From contig NBIV01000071.1 in the NCBI GenBank assembly GCA_003194525.1, positions 62,001-126,000 of the forward strand: 64,000 nucleotides of DNA, given 5' to 3'. Position numbers and translations under genes: made by a program. The notes beneath the pieces were generated by a model. The model had not been told where the DNA came from and did no database searches. It worked only from the letters and a program-made list of their open reading frames with translations. Below are positions 54,675 through 64,000 of this stretch, one piece after another. The DNA comes from Gracilariopsis chorda. Lineage: Eukaryota > Rhodophyta > Florideophyceae > Gracilariales > Gracilariaceae. Position 1 is the stretch's first letter; every line of letters starts with the position of its first letter.

Positions 54675-55379
54675 ATGCGAGCATTGGATTTTTTGGAAAT
54701 GCACAGGCGCTGTTTTGCCTCCATAAAGTTTGCCGATATAAAGGACTGTATAAAAAGGCGTTGCGCGCTGATTGGGCCACCTGTTGTGCTGTACGATCGC
54801 CGCAACCGTTTACTTTGTGCAGATGCAACACTATCCTGTACCATCGGCGAAACGCTACCCTTTGTATTTGGAAACAAAGCAAAAACAGTGAAAAAGGAAG
54901 AGCGAACGTCTTGTGCAACCCTGTCTTATTGGCTACGAAACAATTACATAGAGATACACTTTTCGGGTATTGATATCAGCAACGCAGATTGGACACCTTC
55001 GCGCTCGGCACAATATCGCATATCTGCAGATATAATTTTAGAGCTGTACAAGGTATGTACTTGGGCAGCCTCTGTGATCCTGGTTGTTGGGCTGCTACGT
55101 AGTATACAAAACCTGGCTCTTTCTTTCTTGCATCCCAAAAGAACACTTGTTTTTATTCTAAGGACTCTGAACTGCGAAGGTCCCTATTGTCGCAATGAGC
55201 TCCAGGCGGAAGCCATGAACACACCATGTGAGCTCTGTTGCACATATCGCCACTTTGACCTGAGTGGACATAAACTCTGTATTATAATCTCGAAGCAAAA
55301 CCTACTTCTTGCCACGGCGTTTCCTGGTGGCACGAACGCTAGTACTAGTAGTGCCATTGCCATCGGACTCATCGGATGA
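54675..55379 (+). CDS. Hypothetical protein, convergent with P47-like gene 1
   Basis: From ATG 54675 the frame is open for 234 codons. The product starts MRALDFLEMHRRCF, has a Lys/Arg-rich middle, one likely membrane helix (VCTWAASVILVVGLL, residues about 130-150) and a Cys-rich stretch (CRNELQAEAMNTPCELCC). Its last 78 bases overlap the 3' end of P47-like gene 1 on the other strand. Length and composition make it plausible, but I recognise no family. It could be a chance frame. Confidence 0.35.
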   Translation: MRALDFLEMHRRCFASIKFADIKDCIKRRCALIGPPVVLYDRRNRLLCADATLSCTIGETLPFVFGNKAKTVKKEERTSCATLSYWLRNNYIEIHFSGIDISNADWTPSRSAQYRISADIILELYKVCTWAASVILVVGLLRSIQNLALSFLHPKRTLVFILRTLNCEGPYCRNELQAEAMNTPCELCCTYRHFDLSGHKLCIIISKQNLLLATAFPGGTNASTSSAIAIGLIG

Positions 55380-56924
55380 ACTCGATTTCAGGCCAAACTG
55401 CAACGGCCCGTTGAGCTGAGCGCTCGCTAGGGTGAACGTTCCTGCCGTCGATGGCCAGATAATCGTCTTTCCAACAGCGCTGCTAGTGAGGTCAGAGATC
55501 TTTGGCATAGAGTCGTAGTCGCTGTTTGCGACGGCGTCGATGGTTCCCGTAATCGCCGGGCTAAGCTCAGTGACGAAGGCACCAACGAGCGCTACCTTCG
55601 CCATCACCATGAAACGCGCTGCAGTTTTGGAAACTGATTCAGCCGTTCCGGAGATAATACCCTTGCACGTACTCACCGTAACTTGATCTGCCGCAGCTGC
55701 TTCCTGACCCACCGCCTCCCCAGCATCCATGGCTGCTTCTGTGGCACTTGTAACGGCGGCGGAGGCAGTTTTGGATACCGCGCCTCCGAACGCGCCTAGC
55801 AGAGATAGAGCTACTCCCGTCCATTCGAGGACGGCGTTCAGAGTGCTTAATCCTTGGCTCACTTCAATGCTTCCATTTCCAGACTCCGTAGTCACAGCCA
55901 GGTCAAGGATATCGTTGTCAGTATCGTAGAAGATCGTTGCACGCCCGCTGTAGTTCAGATGTAGCGTGATTCCAGCGCTGACAGTCATTGTCATATCGGT
56001 GATGGCAATCTCAAGCTCCGTTCCATCAAGCTGAAGGGTGAACTTCTTTGCATCTACGGAAGGTGTAACAGTTTTTCCATTATCCAGTGTAACGTCTTGT
56101 GCCGTGAGCTCGGTGGTATTCATAATTCTAGTACCTCCATTGTTGATGGTGAAGTGGTCCGTAGGATCATCGTTGGTTATACCTTTAAACATCTGAGGTA
56201 CGGCGAGCATCATCATATGCTGAAGGAACTTGGACTGAGCTATGACGAACCCGGCGGAGATGTCCGTAGTGGATGGAATGATGGAAGTATCAACCTGATA
56301 GGTCAATCCAGTGGAATTGGTAGCGTTATCAATAAGACACATTACGGCAAACACGGAGTTCTCAAGCGTGGCACCTACTGCTGGCTCCGCAACAGCATAT
56401 CCCTTGAAAGAAGGCTTGAGCCACGATAATCCCTCCGTGTCGTATACGGCATCAAGATCAACTGTGGCAAAAACCGTGTAGAATTTATCAAGGTTATCGT
56501 TAAGCCATGATTGAAGTAAAGTCTGAAAAGTAGACTGGACGACAATGTCGTCGTTGCACGTCGTCAGATTGACTACCGAGACTGCCGTTGTGGAATCGTT
56601 GGTAAGGTCGTAGGTTGTGTCGTTGTCGGGCTGTGGAATGTAGACGGCCTTTATCTGAATGGTGGCCGTGCAAGCTGCAATCGTGTACGGGTCATCATTA
56701 CTTATAGTTTCAGTGCCCCCTGTGATGCCGAGATTCATATCAATCAAAGGACCGGAGCCTCCGGTTGTTAGTTCCCAGCTTCCGAAATTAGCGGTGACTG
56801 AAACAGAACCAGATGTTTCCGTGAAGCTTTCGGGAACTGTGGCAGATGCTGCAATAGCCTTATTCACATCGCTGTAGTAAATGGCCGAGGCCGTATGCCA
56901 GCCATTCATATCAATGAGGGACAT
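55302..56924 (-). CDS. P47-like TULIP-fold protein 1
   Basis: The first ATG in frame is at 56924, giving 540 residues. The N-terminus MSLIDMNGWHTASAIYYSDVN is the family signature (NGW, then D-x-N-x-A-I). It is followed by FGSWELTTGGSGPLIDMNLGI, WLNDNLDKFYTVFATVDLD, LSWLKPSFKGYAV, FAVMCLIDN..STGLTYQV and AGFVIAQSKFLQHMM. These match P47-type proteins, about 415 residues in clostridia, where P47 accompanies botulinum neurotoxin gene clusters and has a TULIP (lipid-binding tubular) fold; it is not itself the neurotoxin. An Ala-rich insertion (residues about 390-470) and a basic tail (RKRRGKK) are extra. No signal peptide. TATAAAG at 57048-57054 on this strand is a likely promoter element. Intact, no intron. 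Native function unknown; lipid or hydrophobic-ligand binding is inferred. Confidence 0.8.
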   Translation of the reverse strand: MSLIDMNGWHTASAIYYSDVNKAIAASATVPESFTETSGSVSVTANFGSWELTTGGSGPLIDMNLGITGGTETISNDDPYTIAACTATIQIKAVYIPQPDNDTTYDLTNDSTTAVSVVNLTTCNDDIVVQSTFQTLLQSWLNDNLDKFYTVFATVDLDAVYDTEGLSWLKPSFKGYAVAEPAVGATLENSVFAVMCLIDNATNSTGLTYQVDTSIIPSTTDISAGFVIAQSKFLQHMMMLAVPQMFKGITNDDPTDHFTINNGGTRIMNTTELTAQDVTLDNGKTVTPSVDAKKFTLQLDGTELEIAITDMTMTVSAGITLHLNYSGRATIFYDTDNDILDLAVTTESGNGSIEVSQGLSTLNAVLEWTGVALSLLGAFGGAVSKTASAAVTSATEAAMDAGEAVGQEAAAADQVTVSTCKGIISGTAESVSKTAARFMVMAKVALVGAFVTELSPAITGTIDAVANSDYDSMPKISDLTSSAVGKTIIWPSTAGTFTLASAQLNGPLQFGLKSSSSDESDGNGTTSTSVRATRKRRGKK

Positions 56925-57439
56925 TTTGAAGTTGCAAGCGGTGGGCAAAGGAGTATGTCAAGTCGATATCCGAATTGTAGCGATCTAGGGAGTTGCGTGA
57001 GGATGAAGAGGGCGATGCGAATGGAAGGCGGAGGGGATATATGCGGGCTTTATATGATAGTCAGAGAAAAGGGTCTACGCATGATTGTTAAAACGACAGA
57101 AAGCAGAAATGCATGGAGAATCTATGTGAATGGCTTGATACCTACCGTTGGGCCGCTGAACGTGAAGCAAAAAGGGAGTGGAATAAGGGCCGCCAGTATG
57201 TGTCACGTATGCAACACTGGCGTATCGTTCGCAGAGCTATAGCATTTCTCTCCTTGCACTGGATCGAGAGCAAGTAACCCTCAAAAGGGCTCAATTTGGC
57301 AAAGGGCTTAATTTGGCAGAGCCCCCTCCAGGTTTGGTCGGTTAGTTGTAGCTCCTAAGCAACTCACAGACCGGCTTCCAAACCCGCCGCTGTAGTTTAG
57401 CTTCATTCCTTGAGAACTTACGTAGCGTCCCAAGACACC

Positions 57440-58820
57440 GTACCCACTATGCCATTCTCAATGCGACGCCAGACGGCCAAAATAAACGCCGATCACATAC
57501 GGCCAGAAGATTTGCAGGCACGCCGCTGTGAGTCAGCAAACTTAATCAGACAGAACCATACTGTTGCAGACGTTTCCGCAGCAACGTCAATTAGCAAACG
57601 CACTATATATCGCATCAAAAAAGCAATAAGGGAAAGCCAAAACCAGACACCCCACCGACTGCTTACCCCAACTAAGCACTATGCCGGACGCAAACCAGTT
57701 CGAAATTCCTCATAAGAGAATATGCTAGTAGAACGCGCGATTGTTATGTATGAGTGCGCGTTTACCATCGGAGAGCACGAAATACGCTCCATGATGGCGC
57801 AAGTTGCTAACAATGGCTGTAAGACTTCCAAAAACATATTTCTATCTATATGGGCTCTGCGCTTGTTTCGGTCAAGAAAACTCCCACTGACAATTCGCAA
57901 GACGGAAATTGTAGTACTTAAACGCATTAACACGCAAAACAAAGAACATCTCCAGACTTTGGTCGATGTGATAAATAACGTCAAGCGAGAGATGCCAAAG
58001 ATCTTCACAGATCCACAAAATATCTGAAACCTTGATGATAAAGCTATATCGGCCTCCTACGGACGTTTCTATAGGGGTTTTAGTGCTGCGAACCGGAGAA
58101 ACTGCGGTCTGCGAATGAAAATGAAAGAAAATGGGAAACATCTCACGTTCGTTATAATAGGTTATACTGCAGGGCACATAGCACCAATGTTACCCATTGC
58201 AGAAGGGAAGAAGCCAGTGAAGAAATGGATGAAACCGGTACCAGAACAGATAAATGGAAAGCTGCCAGCAGATTACCAATGGCTAGGGGAAGAAATTTAT
58301 CTTCCCAGGGTCATTAAAATCGCGTGTAGCACAAAATGATCGATCACAAGAGAATTAATCTCAGATGTAGTTATCCACTTCAAATCTTTTGCACGCAAGT
58401 TTGTTTCGCAAGAAGAAAAACTTCTTCTGTATGTTGATGGCCATAGTTCACGCACGGGATTGGAGTGGATCGAAGCTGCTCTCGCCAAAAATATTGAAGT
58501 GGTTCAAATCCCTGCCAACACCTCTCACTTTCTCTAACCATGTGAAGATTGCATAAACAAAATGTTCGAAGATCAAGTCAGAAAGGCATTGGATTTGTTC
58601 CTGTACAATGGTGCTTATCTTAATGCAAACTTGTTTGTGAAAATGAAACTGGCTGCCGCTGCATAGAGGTCCTTGGACGCGCCTCTTGCTCTAAAGAACT
58701 TTTTTAACTTTGTATTATACCCCTTAGATACGGAGAAGGTCATGAGTTTTGCCATACCTCTAACTCCGAAACCAGACGATGTTTTGCCCAGATGCAAACC
58801 TGACGTCACCCTACGCTGAG
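57440..58820 (+). pseudogene. pogo/Jerky-like DDE transposase relic
   Basis: One plus frame runs through with stops at 57713, 58025, 58337 and 58535. It starts with a helix-turn-helix (VADVSAATSISKRTIYRIKKAI) and ends with LDAPLALKNFFNFVLYPLD, the conserved DDE_1 C-terminal helix. The catalytic parts are NLDDKAIS (first Asp), LLLYVDGHSSRTGLEWIEAAL (second Asp) and ANTSHFL, stop, PCEDCINKMF. Expected Trp codons before NLDD and SITRELI are now TGA, and the Gln before PCED is TAA. The relic is dead and was probably inserted between P47-like genes 1 and 2. Confidence 0.75.
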
Positions 58821-59502
58821 AGTAGTCCGTATCACTAAGTTACCTGCATAAACGGAAATCGATAGCGTTTGCTACGTAACCTATCCCGCGTACATATCAA
58901 TTCTATTGCTGCCCTGTATTCCCCCGTTTTTCTGTGCCAAGGAGACAGCAATAAAAGATGTTATGTCATTCGCCAATGCTCACGTGCTAGTCTTATGTCT
59001 AGGGGGCGGGGGAGAGAGACGACACAGCGGAGGATTGAGTGTCAGCTCCAATTGTTCCAATTAGAATGAATACTTCCAACTCAAACCGTTCACAAACCTT
59101 CTTAACTAATTATATAAGTAAATATTGTAGGAAAGCATAGTCTGGAGAAACATGGATCATAGTAATCTCTTTGGTTACATCGGTTTCTGCGTGGAACGCC
59201 ACGCAATTGAGCGCTTAGGCACATTTCTTGTGTTCCTTTTCTCAGTACTGCACGCAAGGTTTGGAACATTTCTTTCACAAAAGACAGTCGTTCAAAGACT
59301 GCAGAGCGAATAATGAGGTTTCTTGTGGGAAGATACGTCGATTTGGCGCACTAAGACAAAAGAAACATCTGCATTTCTTTTAATCCCACCGATTGCTAAA
59401 CGTAGATAAAATGGTTGAGAGGGCTGCATGAGTAGCGCCTGAATGTGTGAAATCCAACAAAATTCATGTGTGGAGTTATCAGTGATGGTTGTCTTCTCAT
59501 TG

Positions 59503-60759
59503 CTATTGAAGAATGCCCCGACAGCAAAGAGAGTCCGCAAGGAAGACATCCCTCATTCCAAATGCATCCTTCCCTGCCCAAGAGACAATACTTGGAGCGT
59601 ATTTTACAATATCATCTCCAACAACTTTGCTGCTTACACTACCGGAAATCCCTTTTGAGATGGCAGAAACCGTGACTTGGAGAATAATCTCACTCACCGC
59701 AGCGACAATGTCAAACAAATGGTCATACCACGGAATGTGTACGTCTTTATGAAACGTCGGTGTCCCAATAGAATCAAACTGCAGTGCCTTACCGTCTGCT
59801 GAAAGCGAAACTTTGAGATCAGAGCTGGCTTTGAAGTCCATGTGTATGCCCAAATGCATGTCGCATGATCCAGATATGGTCACAGTAATCTGTGTATCTG
59901 TGACGACCGCAGAGAGATGTTCAATCTTTGGGTGGTAGGATTCTCCAGCTTTTTCTACTTTCGGGAGTGATAGAGAACCCGTGTTGACCAAAGCACTATT
60001 CTGCACCTTCAGATCTCCAGAGGCCCCAAGCCCATGTAGCAGTACAGGCGCTAAAATATATTGCAGAAACAAGTCTTCAGAAATAGCCAGTCCTGCGTCA
60101 CCGGCACCAGAGAGCAGCTTTGGTCCAACCAAAGTAGAGAGTTTGGACACATCACGTACAGATGTGGTGCTGAAAATGGCGAGGGCTGGAGGGGCACCGC
60201 TTGGATTCAAGAAGGAGTATCGACTCGTCTTCGGCTCAAGCCAGGCAAGCTTGGAGTTGTTGAGCGGATTAATTGACGCAAACACGAAGGAAATATCATC
60301 AGCATTATTGACGAAAGCCTTCGCCACAGCATTCCCTAGAGCTGCCTTTTGAATGAACGTGAGGCAACCACTGTCAAGGACGTCATGTGGGTATACAGCA
60401 CCCTTCCCAGCGTCCGAACTGACATCCTTGAAATTGAACTTAAGTTCCTTCAACGCGTTGTTGGTGCTTGAAGGAACGAGGTGAAGAGTGACAACAGATT
60501 GCGGACGCGTACCGGAAATGTCGATTGGTTCTGATTCATCGTTCATCTGCATCTCACCCGACGTAATTGGAGTTTCGAGCATGACATTGTCTCCCGTGGC
60601 GCCTACGACTAAGGACCAGGCGCCAAACTTACCGCTGGCCCGGAAGTCATTCTGTGAAGCGCTGAAAGAGGAGAGGAGCTTCTCGGTTGAGGCTTTGAGA
60701 GCAGCATTGAGTGGATGTAGGTCGGAAACTATCACGGTATCCCAGCCATTTAGATGCAT
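59503..60759 (-). CDS. P47-like TULIP-fold protein 2
   Basis: ATG 60759 gives 418 residues, close to the clostridial P47 length. It starts MHLNGWDTVIVSDLHPLNAAL, the family N-terminus. Then come FGAWSLVVGATGDNVMLETPI, AKAFVNNADDISFVFASINPL, LAWLEPKTSRYSF, AGLAISEDLFLQYILAPVLL and VTDTQITVTISGSCDMHLGIHMDF. The C-terminus FGMRDVFLADSLCCRGIL aligns with FKLGDAQLSGSLQLGGKL of gene 3, so the end is genuine although degraded in motif. It is more divergent than the other two. It faces away from gene 3 across an 867-bp shared promoter region. Intact single exon. Function unknown. Confidence 0.78.
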   Translation of the reverse strand: MHLNGWDTVIVSDLHPLNAALKASTEKLLSSFSASQNDFRASGKFGAWSLVVGATGDNVMLETPITSGEMQMNDESEPIDISGTRPQSVVTLHLVPSSTNNALKELKFNFKDVSSDAGKGAVYPHDVLDSGCLTFIQKAALGNAVAKAFVNNADDISFVFASINPLNNSKLAWLEPKTSRYSFLNPSGAPPALAIFSTTSVRDVSKLSTLVGPKLLSGAGDAGLAISEDLFLQYILAPVLLHGLGASGDLKVQNSALVNTGSLSLPKVEKAGESYHPKIEHLSAVVTDTQITVTISGSCDMHLGIHMDFKASSDLKVSLSADGKALQFDSIGTPTFHKDVHIPWYDHLFDIVAAVSEIILQVTVSAISKGISGSVSSKVVGDDIVKYAPSIVSWAGKDAFGMRDVFLADSLCCRGILQ

Positions 60760-61626
60760 GGTTAATGTAGGATAGACTTGTCGTCTGCTCGAGAAGTCGA
60801 ATTGGAAATCGGCAAGAAGGATAGGCGGCGCTGGAAGGAACCGAGTCTTTCTTGCCCGCAATGCGAAACTTTATGACGTATTAAGTTGCTCACTTGCAAG
60901 GGTATCCCTATACCGTTTACCAAGGGTAGAACAAAGGAGCGATTTCCTTAATTCGTTGCTTATGTGTAGGCTACTGCTGAAATGTGCTCATGCTTCCGTA
61001 GCCTCGACGCGTAGGCTTGAGAGAGCAGTGATGTCGTGACAAAACGCGCCACGTCACGCCGTGACGTGCCGTGATGACGTGCCACGTTCATGGTGTCCAG
61101 TAGACATAGCTAGCCTTAGGTTAACTTCTAGTGTACATGTAACACAGCCAAAATGTATTTACGTGACGAGATGTGGCGGTCACACCGGCTTTGATGTACG
61201 TGTATCTCACAAATCGATCATCGCTTAACGAGTGCGAACTACAAGGCACGAGAGGGGCCAAAACCGGTCCCGAGTCCCTCAGGGGAGGGACCAATTCTTC
61301 CTTCGAGCGACCCGTCGAGTTTACTGTAATGTCCTTACCCAACGCAGCATGGACGTTGCACGACCCTCGCACGTGATTCTTGATATAGACATCAGTGAGT
61401 TCTGCTATACCACGATTCTTAAAACTTCGTCATACAGTACAAGGGTACAGTGCGCCGAAGAATACGTTTTAAACCTGCTGATATAATAAACTCACCTGTG
61501 AGTCTTGCCATATCACGCTTTTCATTCTTCTCGGTGTCGCCTCTATACCACACCCTCTCTTTCATCTCCTCTGTTAAGATCTTTCGAGCCTGAAGATTCC
61601 ATACGCTCCGAACAAAGTTAAGCTCC
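60760..61626. promoter_or_regulatory. Divergent promoter region of P47-like genes 2 and 3
   Basis: 867 bp with no supported gene separate the two start codons. It contains a 19-bp palindrome with ACGT cores (61050-61068) plus a further TGACGTGCC at 61074-61082. TATAATAAA at 61482-61490 lies 137 bp before the gene 3 ATG. Confidence 0.5.
61050..61068. promoter_or_regulatory. 19-bp ACGT-core palindrome, putative bZIP site
   Basis: CACGTCACGCCGTGACGTG is two perfect 9-base arms around one C. Each arm holds TGACGTG, the hybrid of C-box and G-box bound by plant and algal bZIP factors. A third TGACGTG lies 6 bp downstream. Confidence 0.55.
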
Positions 61627-63039
61627 ATGACAAGTCATACCACTGCTCAAATAGCCGAAACAGATGGCTGGGATACCGTGTTCGCTGTTCACATTTCGGA
61701 TGTCAATGCCGCCATCGCTGGGGCGCAGTCGTATCCAACTTCTTTCCAACTAAGTGATGATGCCGACGGCTATGCAATCTCTGGCTCTTTCGATGCATGG
61801 AAGATTGTGCCGGGAGGGTCAGGAGATTTGGTGCTTCTTGCTATTCCATTTTTTAATTGCTCCATAATTGAACCCGGTCAGAAACATGAGCATGTTAAGG
61901 GGACTGCAAACGTAATGGTTCGCTTGAACTTCATTGATGAAGAACTAGACATATCACTGAGCGCCAAAAACAAGCTTCTTCAAACAAAATCCAAACCATC
62001 CGAGCCAGGAGAGAAACTGGCAAGTATTTCAACTGTTGTATACGAGGGAAAGCAACCAACGTTCGTCGGTGGGGCTGCGCTACGAGGATTGCTAGAAAAA
62101 TGGCTCAACGAGAACTTGGAAGATTTCGATCACGTTTTTGCTACGGTGAATATCAACCGCACAGCAAGCTCTGGGGACTTTCAATGGATGCAGCCTACTT
62201 TAGTTACATACGCTTATTCCGACCTTGGTACGAAGAACGACGGAGCACTTGGAGTGCTATGCATGACGGAGGGCCGCAGTCGGACAGGTCTTGCCCAACA
62301 GTTATCGTCAGTAACTATTCCATCGGGAGAGCGAGCAGGGTTTCTGGTATCAAAGAACCGCTTGATATCAAAGTTACTTCTGCCGCATATGCCAAAGGTT
62401 TTCCCAGGCTCGAAACAATCGGACTACAGGCTCTCAGAAACGGGTGACTCGATAGTCATGGCTTCTCAGGATGTGACCTTCACGGTTAAATCTTCCCCAA
62501 AGGATGGTTCTTCCCCTAAAGCCTATTCTGCAAAAATTTTGGATCTTCAAATGACAGTTGAGGGTGCCGAACTACAGCTGAGCGTCACAACAGAGACAGA
62601 AATATCGCCGGGTATTCATGCTTACTGTCAGACACAGAGTTTCATGGGAATTCGTCTTGTGAACAAATCTGATGGAACCCAAACACTGGGGTACTATGAC
62701 AGCAGACCATCTGTTAAGAACAAGTGGACGAAGCAGGATCCCGCCTTTAAAATCACCGAGGAGATACTGACTGTTGTTGCAATTCTTTTGGCCCTTGTGG
62801 CAGTGGTAGTTACCGATGGGGCAGCGATTGCGGCTGCTTCTCTCGTTATTTCTCTAGCCGCTGGTCTGACCGCAGCTACGGCATACACCATTGAACAGAC
62901 GGGAAAAGATGACGGCCCAAGCATTGGAGAAATGGTGCTAAATTGTACTGCTGCGATCAAATGGGCAAACTCTAAAACCTTCAAGCTTGGTGATGCTCAG
63001 CTAAGTGGTTCGTTGCAACTTGGTGGGAAGCTTACATAG
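61627..63039 (+). CDS. P47-like TULIP-fold protein 3
   Basis: ATG 61627, 470 residues. The N-terminal signature is TDGWDTVFAVHISDVNAAIAG. Then come FDAWKIVPGGSGDLVLLAIPF, LLEKWLNENLEDFDHVFATVNIN, FQWMQPTLVTYAYSDL, GALGVLCMTEGRSRTGLAQQL, AGFLVSKNRLISKLLLPHMP and a strand-rich second half. This order is the same as in gene 1 and in bacterial P47-like proteins. Residues about 385-425 are very hydrophobic (ILTVVAILLALVAVVVTDGAAIAAASLVISL) and could be a membrane-inserting hairpin or buried helices. The end FKLGDAQLSGSLQLGGKL is the family C-terminus. No signal peptide, no intron. Divergent from gene 2. Lipid binding is inferred from the TULIP fold only. Confidence 0.83.
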   Translation: MTSHTTAQIAETDGWDTVFAVHISDVNAAIAGAQSYPTSFQLSDDADGYAISGSFDAWKIVPGGSGDLVLLAIPFFNCSIIEPGQKHEHVKGTANVMVRLNFIDEELDISLSAKNKLLQTKSKPSEPGEKLASISTVVYEGKQPTFVGGAALRGLLEKWLNENLEDFDHVFATVNINRTASSGDFQWMQPTLVTYAYSDLGTKNDGALGVLCMTEGRSRTGLAQQLSSVTIPSGERAGFLVSKNRLISKLLLPHMPKVFPGSKQSDYRLSETGDSIVMASQDVTFTVKSSPKDGSSPKAYSAKILDLQMTVEGAELQLSVTTETEISPGIHAYCQTQSFMGIRLVNKSDGTQTLGYYDSRPSVKNKWTKQDPAFKITEEILTVVAILLALVAVVVTDGAAIAAASLVISLAAGLTAATAYTIEQTGKDDGPSIGEMVLNCTAAIKWANSKTFKLGDAQLSGSLQLGGKLT

Positions 63040-63299
63040 GATGCGGATAGACGAGAACAAGTACTTTGAGGTCTGCTCAACCTATGCAGCTGCTCTGCTT
63101 TTGTACTATACGTTCAGCCCTTAATTCGACAAAAAACCCAAAATTGACAACAGCGTCCTTCCCCAGTTTGCCATGATTTCTTCCTCAAGAGTGCAAATTC
63201 TCAAAGCGGCGAGCAATACATCTCGCTTCCTGTCCGAACTAGACCTCCATCAGCAAACCTAAATCACTATTTGAAAAGCACGCGCTTTCTACGTTCAAA

Positions 63300-63660
63300 C
63301 GATGTGTATTTCAGCGCGATTCGCTATCTCGTAGTCTCAAGACATGCGGTCTTTAGCTTCATTGACTACATCAGGGACCAACAACACGCCGTTATTCGAA
63401 CGGCAGTATAAAAACGCTTTACAACAAAACAATCAGAAAAGATAATTTCTGATAAACACAGCATACCAGTAGGCCAACTGCGTCGCGCTTACGCATCATA
63501 GATTTCTCACAATCCAGAATCACAACCTCTTCAACCATCGGATATCCATCTCCAGCTCAAACCAAGTGGACGCTCTCCCATCTTAACTGCTCAAGAAGAG
63601 GGCACCATATCCGCATCCATAGAATATTACGTCATCTCCGGTTATTGAGGCGCTTCGACG
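63300..63660 (+). pseudogene. Helix-turn-helix transposase N-terminal relic
   Basis: Plus-strand frames read FIDYIRDQQHAVIRTAV and KIISDKHSIPVGQLRRAYAS, then LQLKPSGRSPILTAQEEGTISASIEYYVISGY. The GR.P.LT..EE pattern is that of the second HTH of pogo/Tigger-type transposases. Stops are present and no catalytic part is seen before the window end. 63660-64000 holds only a basic stop-ridden frame. Confidence 0.4.
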
Positions 63661-64000
63661 ACGCACCCAGATTCATAAAAGAAACCGGCGGAAAGCAAAA
63701 GAAAGGCGGCGAGTAATAGCTTACAAGGAGCCCAAACGAGACACTGAGTGGCTCATTTTGCTTGGTGGTGAGCGCAGTATACGCCGTAGTCTTTGCTACC
63801 GTCTCGCAAACGAAGGTTAGAGCGCCGTCAAGCAAGAGCGAGAGCGCAAGGCGCCGAAGCGCGCACTGCGCTATGAGTTTGTGTGCCAGGAATCGTTGCT
63901 CCCGATAGTGACGAAGAGTTGGATGTGATATGGCGTGAACGTTCACTTGCTTTAACGGGCGCATATTTATTGCCGTTATTTGAGACTGTTGCTTTCTGTG

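Noticed and set aside
59503-59580. Frameshift at the C-terminus of P47-like protein 2
   Set aside because: The odd ending aligns position by position with the ends of proteins 1 and 3, so the frame is correct.
1-64000. CRISPR arrays, bacterial operons, tRNA or rRNA genes
   Set aside because: No regularly spaced repeats, Shine-Dalgarno-led gene strings or recognisable tRNA/rRNA sequences were seen. The 13-bp initiator-tRNA match at 33511 is a primer site only.

Overview
The window looks like a TE-rich nuclear region of a eukaryote with compact, mostly intronless genes, probably a red macroalga. That placement is an inference from the kinds of retroelement present, the single-exon genes and a plastid-type DedA protein. 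No rRNA, tRNA or organellar gene was seen to confirm it.

Layout. 1-6480: a decayed minus-strand Ty3/gypsy integrase remnant, split by a 5.0-kb chromovirus (RG1, 499-5521; 278-bp LTRs; 5-bp target duplication GTGTT). 6580-8192: an older plus-strand gypsy RT-integrase remnant, interrupted by an old 11.2-kb gypsy element (RG2, 8193-19385; ~510-bp LTRs) that has an unexplained antisense region between pol and the 3' LTR. 19386-25397: degraded retroelement debris, including a minus-strand RT and a gag related to RG2. 25398-33767: an 8.4-kb Ty1/copia element on the minus strand (RC1; 244-bp LTRs; target duplication ATGAG; primer site matching the initiator-tRNA anticodon arm) carrying an antisense ORF with cysteine-peptidase-like motifs. 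33773-35420: the rest of the gypsy remnant that RC1 split. 36944-38730: a PIF/Harbinger-type pair (SANT-like protein plus DDE transposase) arranged tail to tail. 41323-42480: an F-box pseudogene. 45018-46007: a DedA/VTT membrane protein. 46786-47200: a DDE transposase tail. 47672-54389: a young AT-rich chromovirus (RG3; 371-bp LTRs, 3 differences; target duplication CCTCG) carrying two extra ORFs. 54675-63039: three intact, intronless P47/TULIP-like genes, with a pogo/Jerky-like transposase relic between the first two. 63300-63660: one more helix-turn-helix transposase relic.

The most notable points are: (i) -1 frameshift signals (retroviral heptamer, short spacer, stem-loop) at the gag/pol junction of both RG1 and RG3; (ii) a methionine-free double zinc-finger ORF ahead of gag in RG3; (iii) an antisense cysteine-peptidase-like gene in RC1; and (iv) a three-gene cluster in a eukaryote of P47-like TULIP proteins, a family best known from bacteria, with an ACGT-core palindrome in the divergent promoter of two of them.
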